NCBI RefSeq assembly: GCF_965363235.1
Contig: NC_134839.1
Coordinates: forward strand, 62,685,877-62,749,876
DNA: 64,000 nucleotides
Direction: 5' to 3'
Source of the DNA: Mytilus galloprovincialis
Taxonomy: Eukaryota; Mollusca; Bivalvia; Mytilida; Mytilidae
In this document: positions 25,501 through 37,500 of the stretch, piece after piece
Numbering within the stretch: the first letter of the stretch is position 1
Layout of the letters: every line of letters begins with the position of its first letter
The notes under the pieces: model-generated
Told to the model about the DNA's origin: nothing
The model's database searches: none
What the model saw: the letters and a program-made list of their open reading frames with translations, nothing else
Made by a program: the position numbers and the translations under genes

Positions 25501-28500
25501 ATGGAATGGGGATATGAGGATACTTATGTTGTTAGGAGGCACATTTATTTCTGAATGGCCCTTTGGTTATTTATAACAATAAAGGTGGAAAAGACATCTC
25601 CTATCTATTGAATGATAATTTTAGAATGGAATGACAAATATCGCAAATGATTTTTTCGTTAGACCTCATAAATTGCAAGCAAATTCCTCCAGATTATATT
25701 TTATCTATCAGATGATTCTATTACATAAGTATAAGTTATTTGTATAGCTCAATTTCACTGTGTTTCTGTGGGGGTACTTCAATGCTGATTAAGAAAGAAA
25801 CTTAGAAATAAAGAAAAATTCACCTTTATATATCTTTTTTACAAAAATAACTTACCTGGTTTTTCTTCCTTTTTGTCCAAATCTTCTTGTGTCTGTTTTG
25901 GTGCCACCATTTCAACATGTGGCATCTTAGATGATGTTGGCGTCTGTGGCTGTGCTGCCATGGAATCTGTTTCTCCGTCCTCATCTGTATGACCCATTGG
26001 GTCGTCATAAGTAAGAACTATGTGTTAGTATTTAATGTTGCTGTCCAATAACAGTTTTTTCAGTATCATCATACAATAATAGTGCTATATTTGTACTTTT
26101 GCTAATTATATAAGAGACCTTTATTTTCTCTAAAGAATGTGGCATAAAAAATACATTCTGACATGTTGTTTTTAAAATTAAATTAAAAGATGTATCTACT
26201 TTGCTCTACATAAAGAATATAGTTTTTAAAGCATTAAAACTTCTTTAAATGTTCCTTTCTCACACTGTCACATCAAGATAATTTAAAGCTTAAATGAAAA
26301 AGTGTCTACTAATAAGACGGAAGGAGACCAGAAGAATGCTGAAAATTATCATAAGCTGAAAATTGTTGCTAAACCCGCCAATGCACAAATTTAATGTTAG
26401 CTCTTCTAAAGATTGGGACTTAAAATAATAAATATAGATAGAAGAAAATTGGTAGATGTAATAATGCTTGGGTGTACTATGATTTACCTAGGTACACATT
26501 AGACAAACATGTTTGATATTGTAAATGTATATACTATAAAGCACAGTTGGTATCAATACCTCCAAAAAATGTTTGTACCTAATACATAATTTTTTTTCTT
26601 CATGTAGTTCTTTAAATACAAATAACTATTATGAGAATATTTTCTATGCATCAAAAATAGGCTTCAACATGATGGTTATGCTTATAGAAGCATGTGGGAA
26701 CTACCTATAAGCACTTATGCCACACATAATGACTTAAGCAAAATGTAAACAATGAGTTATACACTAATAGTATCTGACTGTCATAGAAGTTTTGACTGAC
26801 TATATTTTTTACAAATATACAACAATCATTCATGTAAATGCACCCTCCAATCCATTCAAAACTCAACATAAATGAATATAGTGAATAAATAAGTGCAGAT
26901 TTAGAGACCTCGATCATTAAATAAAATTTATTTTTAAAAGCCACAATAAACAAAATGCTATTACACAAAAAATTGAGCAGCAAAATTTAAACAAAAGACC
27001 AATGGTCGGAGCTTAAAAAGCAAATTTTCTGTTTTTCATCTGTAAGAAACAAAAATTATCTATACCATAACAGATCTTATGTCAATAATGTATTTTAAAA
27101 CTTCCTTTTTATTATAATTGATAAAATAAATTTGCAGTTTATCTGCTGCCCATGTAAAAAGCTACTATATTTTGGAATTTAAAAAGTTTAAAGAGCTCAC
27201 TCTGACATGACTGTCATTTAATTCTTTGACATCTCAAAATTTCTTATAAAACTTCTTATAAAATACTTAAATATTACAAGTTTTATTCTCTTTTTTTTTT
27301 TTATCAATTCTAATGAAATTTAGATAAAAGACTCAATGGCTAAGTGGCATAGAATGTTTCTTAAGTCTGGAAAAATGAAAGCAAATTCTTCAAACACTTC
27401 CATAATAGCAGATGCACATCTTCAACACATGCACAATCTTTCTGTGGAGTTCCAACAATCTGTTTTGAAAACTGTAAGAGAAGTTGATTATACAAAACTT
27501 GGACTCTATTTAATAAATTTGCAGCAAGAAAATATTCTAAAATTTGGAAAATGAGAAGATATTCCTATAACAATTTCATAATAGCAGGTGTACAACTTTG
27601 GAGTTGTAACACAATGAAGTTTTTTTCCCAGGCCACCCGCCAAACCATCCACTCTCCCAATTCTATAAGCTGATAACACATCAAAAACTTAGTCACACAA
27701 AGATTGTGGAAAAAACATCAAATAGGATGAGCTGAAGAGACTTTCAAATAGACTGAATCTTATTTACCAAATATAAACACAAGACCAACATAGAACATTC
27801 AATTATGGGCACATCTGTATATCAAAATACAAATACCCATCTATTTATGTGAATTTAGCAGAGATAGGTAACAGTTTTAGATCAGCACCAAATTGTGTAC
27901 AGGTAAACAAAACAGTAATAGACAAAACAATGCATGTTTTACAGATTACAAACCATAGTGACATGTAAAAACAATACAAAATATCATCTACTGAGAGCTA
28001 GCTCACATCACTTTATCTCAAAACAATCAATTCATTTTAAAAATAAGATTATGTGGTATGATAATAATGAGTATGATTACCAAAGATACAACTTCTGAAA
28101 GAGAGGCAGTATATACTAAAGGGATATTCAAACTCATAAATCAAAAACATTCTGTTAATGTAATGACAAAAAACGGAAACAACCAGAAGAAATACAAGAG
28201 TCTAAAAAACACAATATAGAAAACTTAAGACTGAGCAACATGAACCCTACCAAAACTGGGGGTGATCTCAGGTGCTACAGAGGTTTAAGCAGAACATGTT
28301 CCACATTCAGCACCCTCAATGCCTTCTGTCTTATAATGGTTCCTGAACTTCAAGATAAGTTCTCCCATTAAAAAAAAATAAAATGGCATCTTACTTTTTC
28401 ACTTTTTTTTTCAAATAATAAAAAAACAACACTATACAAAATATTACAAACATTCAATATCTTGCATACATGACTACAGCTAAAGCATACAACAGTGAGA

Positions 28501-31500
28501 AATGAGTACTGAAATATTGGAATATACAGATCGTATCAATCAAAATATGCATAACCCTGATCAAAATTCGTATTTTAATGAATAAAAAGATCTCTCCAAG
28601 TAAAACTAAGTTTAAAGAAGAGATGTCTAACACCTACAAAACAATCACATGACAACCACAAACAACAATGTACCTTCATCATCAAATTCATCCTCCCATT
28701 CAAAATCATGATGTATAAAGCGCGGAGATCCATGAGATCCATGAAGCGGGGAACTGTATTGTGATCCCCCTGAACATAAAGCCGCAATGAAAAGAAAATG
28801 GGAAGAAATCTTTGCATCCAATGTGTATGATGTGTTTGAGATTATAATTTTTTTTATACAGTGTTAAGACAGATAGAAATTGATGTGTATAACTGAAATA
28901 TTCTTTACACAGTCAGTTTTACACACACAAAAAAATTTTTTGAAGGCAATATTTATATGTAATTTAAAATCTTTTGAGCAGCAAGCAAATATAGATAAGT
29001 TAATATTTTTCAAGGTTACTTGAAAAATAAATTATGCCTCTTAAATTGATTCATGAATTATGTTTTTGTTTTTTGTTCTTTACTCTCGACTTAAAAATAT
29101 TTGTCATTGATAAGGCAATATAAGAATTAAAAAAAATCTTATTTGCTTTATATATATATGCTCTGTTGGTTTTTCAGTGCCACACTACCAAGTATTGTAT
29201 CAATTATAAAAATACCAAAAATTAGATGCTTATGATTTTTATTTAATAAGATATTTAAAACTTGATGAATACATTTTTCAGTTTGCTTTAATAAAGTCAC
29301 TACTGAATAAGAGTAAAAATCTGATGCAAAGGCACCTTCCACGATTCACATTACACTGAAAAACTAAAAATAGAACAGAAAAAAAAATGACAGCAGAGCA
29401 TTTGACCTACCCCGCCTGGAACTGTCTCCGTCAGACAAGTTTTCTACAAAATATTGACAAAAAATATACTTCCCCAATAACTTAATACATTTATTTCAAA
29501 GACATTTGACATTTGATTTTTCTTTTTTCCATGATTTAAAATAACAAAGATTCATACTCCAGTAAATATTTTCACTGATGAAAATCATTTAAATTGTTAT
29601 ATCATTTCAGTATCAGAGAATTATTATTTGTCAAACAATAAAAAAAAATATAGAAAAATGGAAACAACTAAACTAAAAAAATACATTATCTATATAAAAA
29701 AAATTTAAAAAAACAACCCAAGTACATAAGGTCAATAGATTCATATTGCAAAAAAAAAAAAATGTTAGGTCATGTTGATATCATTTTCAGTTAGATTCAA
29801 AAACTTACTTATTTTACAGGTGTGTCTAAGATAGTACTTTTAAGTAGAATTTGTTTCTTAATAATGCAAGATTAATCACTTCTCACTAAACTCTCAACCA
29901 TAAATAAATTATATATTGTATGCAAAATCATTTCTATTCTTTATGAAAAAAAAATAAAGCTGAACAACAGAAAATAACAACACTGAAAAGCAACAACAAA
30001 ACATATGGTAGGATGGAAGGTGCATTTACATTCTGTTTCACAACTATTTTTCACATTTTTTCCCCAGTCAGAACAATTGGAACAACTTTAATGTAACCAA
30101 ACTAATGATATCATCAAAGCAAAAAAAAAGTGGCAGTTTCACTTACTATGTGTATTTGTTATACATGAATATATGACGCTTGAAAAAAATCATCACCAAA
30201 TACATGTATATGACTGTACATTGTATATAAACAAACACATACTACTAGTATGCCTTTCTGCATCCAAAATGATATTGCATATCATAGACATTTAAATATA
30301 CTATAAGCAAGTTCTTTTAAATCTAGAATGGATGTGTAATTTTTGAAATATTCAAATTTATGTTTATAACTCAAGCAGTTAAGCATGCGATCTTAGCCTT
30401 TTACTTAAATACAATGGTCCACAATTTTCAAATACAGGTTATAAACATGCAGATTGTGTATCAGTTAGTTTAGATACTTAAGATATAAAATCATAACATC
30501 TTTGTTTATTGATTTAAATGTTTGTTTATGGTAACAACTGGTCTGTTTTAGATCCACTGCATCACTTAGAAGAGAAAAAAGTATTTACACATCAAACAAT
30601 GACAAAGAATGTTATAAACATCTTTGTTTCTAGCTTAAAAGCAAAAATCATGTCAAAATCAATTGGAAATGAAATTGACATATCTTTCATTTATTTATAA
30701 GCACATCAATTGAATGAAATATGTGAAATGTGTAAAATAAAACATTTATGATTGAGTTTTGTATTTCGTTGCATTTCATTATAAATCAGATGGTTTTATT
30801 TACACATACTGGAGATATAAAGCTGAAACACCAAACCTATTTTTTTTACAATTTTTAAGAGCATAACATTGAATCACTAGCCAAAAATGAATTAAATACA
30901 AAACTACACCTGTTTTAAGCAGTTTATAGATTTGTGTTACATTGTCAAATTATTTCTGATTTTTCGGATTTTTTCCCTCTTTTGAGGACATAATTTGAGA
31001 TCTTGTCTACTTCAAATTTAAGGTTTATAGTTTTCTTAGCATTTAACTACCAGATGATTTTGTTGAAGTACAATAAGGTAACTCAGGAGAATTCTCAAAT
31101 TTGTCTTTTTTTCCTAATTTCAAAGGGACTTAACTCTAAATTGACAAATGTGAAATGTGTCTAATCTAAACCTAACCTATGTGAACATTATGTAAAGTGC
31201 TTCATGGCACTGTCTATGAATACTAAATGATTTAATTGAAGGTACACCAGTAATTGAGAAAAACAAAAAACTTTATCTTTATAGGCAGTTTAGGAGCAAA
31301 ACACTGTTAAAAACTCAGAATATTCCAGATAACCTTCACCCATACATTATATGTATTTGATATATTTTTTTTTATAAATATAAAAATAATATATTTTGTT
31401 TATGAGCTTCATAAGATAGTCAATTACTGGTATATGGTTCATCTGAATAAATTTGTAAAATAAATAAAGTTAGTTGTATAATAAAATCTGAAGCAAGTTC

Positions 31501-34500
31501 AAGATTATCTTTGATATGTGATGAGCAATATTTATGTACATGTATCAATTGTAGAAAGCTTATAGAATATTTTTACATCTATAAAATACATACGCTTGAC
31601 AACTGAAATAGACAACATAAGATATTTAAATTGTTACGGACAATCAACTCACCGTAGTAATCCCAAGGGTTTCTTCCTAATGTTTGCATTAATGAAAATA
31701 TAATATTTACTACTAGGTGCTATGTCATATAAATAAGTTGAGGTGATCACAAAAAAACAAAAACATGGTAATAAATTTCATAAACTACATGTATACCAAC
31801 AAACCCATTTGTAATGCAATTTCTAACAGTAATAGTGTTCAACAACATAATATAGAAGATTATAAACAAAACACCACAAAAAAATAACCCCAAAATGGAC
31901 AGACCACATTTTATTCAAGTTTCATTGTGGAAAATAATGAAGTATTAAAAAAATATATACATGTAAAGCTTATATAAAACTTCAGTTTTCCATAATATCC
32001 CAAATACGCTATCAGTTTTGTCTATTTCCCATTAAAGATTAGCATGTCACCATGAACATCAAATTCCCAGACAAAAGTTCTTGTTGGAAATTAATTTTTT
32101 TTTGCATGTATTGTAAAAAGTTATATGTAGAATTTAAGACACAACTTCCCACATGGAAAATTGCAATATATCTTTTATGCATAAGCATAGTCTTTACCCT
32201 ATTAAGCTTTGACACAGTAATAGATTACTCCATGACCTAAGCCATTTAGTTATTTTGTTTTTTTTTAAAGTAAATGTATATCAAACTACCATGCCTACAT
32301 GTATATACAAAGTGCATTTGAAACACATAATTTAACATTGTTTGGTCAGCATGCTGCTCATCACCAAATGATTTACAATATGTCATACTAACACATGCAT
32401 CAACATGATTAAAGAACAACACAAGCACCATATTCCTGCGTCATAATTATCTACTTGCCTTCCTTATCTAATGGTTCTAATATCGCAGTCTGTGTTTCTT
32501 TACTGTATGATACATTTTCTTTAGGTGGTATGCTAGTTTCAGATACCTTGGCCACTGAGAGTTTAACTTTTGGTTTTCGACTGCAATATGTAATAATATG
32601 TTAGTTAACTTTAGCTTTGATGTGATCTATAGCAGAAAAAACACATGTTGAAGAATGCACTTCTTCACTGATACATTTTTTGAGTACTTTACACTTCTTT
32701 ATGATTTTTTCATGTCCCATTTATGGTCATTATTAAGGTCTTTCCCCTACATGGGAAAGACCTTATTGTTTTTCTAATGTTTTTTTTTCTTTTTCTTTTT
32801 TTTCTTCCAACATTTTTTTGACATGCCCGCCTCTTGTTTCTGTTGAAGTTATTAAGACCAAATATGGACCATCGCTAAACCTCACCAAGATGTATTACCA
32901 AATGACTCTGTTAAGGATTTCATCATCCCCTTTAGGAGTTATCTCCCTTTTATTGATTTTTTTCAACATGGCCCCCCTTCGTTGGTTTTAAAGATATCAT
33001 GACCTTAATTGGACAAAATATAGATCTTATCATGATGTATTACCATATGAGGCTGAATAGGATTTCATCATCCCCTATGAGAGTTATATCCCCTTGAAAC
33101 AATTTCGTTCCTTTGCATTTTTCTCAAAATGTATAAGAGATAGAATCGATTTGAAAACGGCAACATGTACAGGAACAGATGGCAATGTTAATGAACATGT
33201 ACAATCATTTTGTTATTAACCCTTATAAGGAGTTATTCCCCTTGAAAAATTGTACATAATTTTAGAAAAATTGTATTTCGAGAACCAGAAGTCGTAGAGA
33301 CTTGGGACCTTCACCAATAATCTTAAATTCATGTGACCTTTAATATGCACACAAGGTCAAAGGTCACCGAGTGCAAAAAAAAAAATACGCTGCAATTTGA
33401 AGCTTACATATTAGGAAAACGATAAGACTTTGCTACATACATACAGCGTATAAAATGTTCTTCTCGACGAGCTCTACATTTTATACATTAAGGTCAAAAA
33501 TGTCCGACTGTCTGTTCAAAAGTTACAATGAGATGATTCTTAAAAGTATAGTTTTGTGTGTATATCTTTTAAAAGGTAACAGATAGCAACCTACTATAAA
33601 CTGCAAAGATGATCAGTAATTCAAGACCTTCAATTTCATCCCAGGGGGACGGGTGGGGTCATTTAGTGCAAAAAATTCAAATTTCTCAGATGGTAAGGTT
33701 GTCGCATATCAAATGAAAGAACATAAAGCGTACATTTCAAATTTCAAATTGACGTCCCCCAAAAATTGGTTGGATGGGGTCATTGAGTGGAAAAAATAAA
33801 TTTTCTTTTTAGATAGGGTTGTTGTATATCGAAAGAAAGGCCATGATCTGTACATTTGAAATATCAAATTCCTAACCTCCAAAAATTAGTTGGATGGGGT
33901 TATTAAGTGCAAAACTCAAACTTTCTGGAACATGGCGTTGTCGCATATCAAATGAAAGATCATCTTGTCTATGTTACATATATCATACTTCCGATCTCGA
34001 AAATGTAAGCGGAAGAGGTCATTAAGTGTAAAAAGCGAACAGTTTCAGAAGGTATGCTTGTCATATATCAAACAAAAGGTCGTACAAAGTACATTACGAG
34101 AACATCACTTTTACAGGAAAGACCTTTCAATTGTTTTACAAACAATTGAGATACTAGTGTTTTCTGGTCTGTGTGTCTATTCGTCCGTCTGTCCATCTTC
34201 AGGTTAAAGTTTTTGGTAGAGGTAGTTTTTGATGAAGTCGAAATCCAATGAGCTTGTAACTTAGTTAACATGTTCCCTATGATATGATCCCCCATTTTCA
34301 CGGTCTACTGAATATAGAAAATGATAATGTGGATGAGGCATCCGTGTACTGGGGACACATTCTTGTTTTCAAAAGATATCACAATTATACAAATCAACAT
34401 TTCACTTCAATGGATTCTTTTTCTTTCTTCAACATTTTTTGTTTAAATTACCTTAAGACAGTCTAATTTCACGATAAAAAAAGTCCTTAACACTACAACT

Positions 34501-37500
34501 TAAGAATATCTCTTTTTTTTTCTGATAACATGCAAAAAACAACCAAGTGACAAGTCCAGAAAGGTCCAACTATGAAAAAACATGTCTACATTCATCATTC
34601 CGGAGTCCATATTTGTTTACAAACCTAGTGGTGACAATAACTTGTTTGGCCTCTGTGTCTGAAGCAGATTTATTGGAATGTGTTGGACTTGGACTGGAAC
34701 TCTTTGGTCCTACAAAAATATATCACCACAAACATGACAAATGTTCTTCTTTAATTATATCTGTTCTATCATTTTCAATTAGAAATACATGTGAAGTACA
34801 TTGAAGGTGAGATTAATTGAAAATATATTATTAAGTTATTACATGTAATCATATTCTCTGTTGCCTCTGGGTTTTTTTTTAAAATTAAGTCACTTTAAAT
34901 AATATGGATGATTTAGAGCTTGTTGTTTACTGTGTAGGCCATTGAACATGCTTCCCGCTATAATGTGCCTCTAATGCTTTTTTAGGATAGTATTCATTAT
35001 ATCATTCTCATCATGCTTTAAATTCACTAACTGTACAAATTAGTTAGAAAACCATTTAGGTCAGGTTAAAACAAACTGCATATTCTACTGCAAGTACATG
35101 TAGATAACCAAATGTAATTACAATTTAACTGGTTTTAACTAATCATTTACTAATGTACTGTGTATGTATACATTTAAGGTACAGTATCAGTCATCCTTAT
35201 AATTAAAAATATAAACTAGGAAGATGTTGAATCTCATTTAGTTTAAATCTATTTAAAATACAATAAATTCTAAATTTCAAATAATGGTAACATACATGTA
35301 CATGTACATTGATATTCATTTCTCTTCTCTCCTTTAAATGAACTAAAAGTAAAATTCTTAACAAATATTACCAGAAGGAGGAATGCCAAGGTCCTTCAAT
35401 AATTCATCTGTTTCTGCTCTGAGATCTTGTGATTGAGCAGGCTTTGGTGCTTCATCAGTCTGTCAAAAAACGAGAAATCTATAAGATGTATTCTTTTATA
35501 CACACTAAATAGAGACAAAAGAAAATAAATGTGTTTCTGGTAACCAGACAAACCCCATCTTTATTTACTTCTGACTGAACAAATACTTAAATAATACATT
35601 CTCAGACTGGTGGTTGTTGAATCGAACAAGTGAAACTGCGAGCTACTGCTCACTGATGATACCCCCGCCGCAAGTGGATAATATTAATAGTGTAAAAATA
35701 TGCAAGTGTTCGGTAAACAGGAAGTTGTCGAGTGATGAATCTGAAAACGCATCACACGGTATAGCTGACTTATAAAAATCCTGAAACCAAATTTCAGAAA
35801 TCCTTGGATTGTAGTTCCTGAGAAAAATGTGACGAAAATGTTTAACTTGGTTATCATGTGTAAAATCATACAAGTGTTCGGTAAACAGGAAGTTGTCGAG
35901 TGATGAATCTGAAAACGCATCACACGGTATAGCTGACTTATATAAATCCTGAAACCAAATTTCAGAAATCCTTGTATTGTAGTTCCTGAGAAAAATGTGA
36001 CGAAAATTTTCAACTTGGCTATCATGTGTAAAATCATACAAGTGTTCGGTAAACAGGAAGTTGTCGAGTGATGAATCTGAAAACGCATCACACGGTATAG
36101 CTGACTTATATAAATCCTGAAACCAAATTTCAGAAATCCTTGTATTGTAGTTCCTGAGAAAAATGTGACGAAAATTTTCAACTTGGCTATCATGTGTAAA
36201 ATCAAGACAAGTGTTCGGTAAACAAGAAGTTGTCAAGTGATGAATCTGAAAACGCATCACACGGTATGGCTGACATATATAAATGTTGATACCAAATTAC
36301 AGAAAGGGTGGATGTGTAGTTCCTGAGAAAAATGTGACGAAAGTTTCATGGGACGGACTGACGGACGGACTGACAGACAGAGGTAAAACAGTATACCCCC
36401 CCTTTTTTAAAGCGGGGGTATAATAAAATCTGATCTATTGCTATAAGTTACAAAGCTATGAATCATTGTCTGTATTTGTCTATACTTTAGGCTGTCTTTG
36501 GTTTCAACTGGTTTTCAACATTTGTATTTGATTTTGGACATTCAAATATTTTGGCAGTGTGCATCACTGAAGAGGCATTGATTTTTGAAATACACATAAG
36601 GGATCTCCATTGATGAAAATTGAACGATGGAGGAACTTTCACCATCATAAACCGTATCTACGCTGTACAGTGTAGCACGATCGAAAGTATTTCATCCCTC
36701 CACATAAGGATAGGTGAACATGCTAATTCATTGCTTATTTAAATTATATATCTCTTTGAATTTTCATTATAAATACTATATAGAAGTATATATATTTTCA
36801 ATAATCGCCGTTTGTAACCCTTCAAAGGCCAAGCCCTCATGCCCCCTCCATTTTCCTTAGTCGAGAACGACCAATAGCTATCACGAAGGTCTCCATGTAG
36901 TTTTCTTGCTGTTTTTTGGTAATTGTTATGGGGGTTAAAAATCATGTGGAGCTTATTTTTCACGGACACTGTCAAATTCAGAAGTCATGAACCCATTACC
37001 GTATATCTCTTTGAATTTTCATTATAAATACTATATAGAAGTATATATATTTTCAATAATTGCCGTTTGTAACCCTTCAAAGGCCAAGCCCTCATGCCCC
37101 TCCATTTCCCTTAGTCGAGAACGACCAATAGCTATCACGAAGGTCTCCATGTAGTTTTCTTGCTGTTTTTTGGTAATTGTTATGGGGGTTAAAAATCATG
37201 TGGAGCTTATTTTTCACGGACACTGTCAAATTCAGAAGTCATGAACCCATTACCGGTATGGCTGGTTTGCAGCAATGACAAAACGAGTCGTACGGGTTAT
37301 GTAAAAGGTTAAAAAGATTTGTAAAGCAAACGTTGTCAAATGAAAAGGTTTTTAATGACTTTATGTAGCAAATCAATGCTATGCAACATGCATCTTTCGA
37401 GTCTGAATGAAACCAGAAACGCGGATGTATCAATTTGATTGTAAACTACGAAATTAATTCGGAATTACGATATGATATTTCTTTACATGAAATATTAAAA

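Noticed and set aside
27336-27554. 72-codon plus frame in dynein intron 7
   Set aside because: Its motifs partly recur about 200 bp downstream, consistent with a non-coding repeat; no family match and no exon borders.
35643-36260. 205-codon and overlapping 173-codon minus-strand frames
   Set aside because: Both arise from a 168-bp tandem repeat inside an inverted-repeat element and share DNA in different frames; no family is recognised and there are no exon borders.
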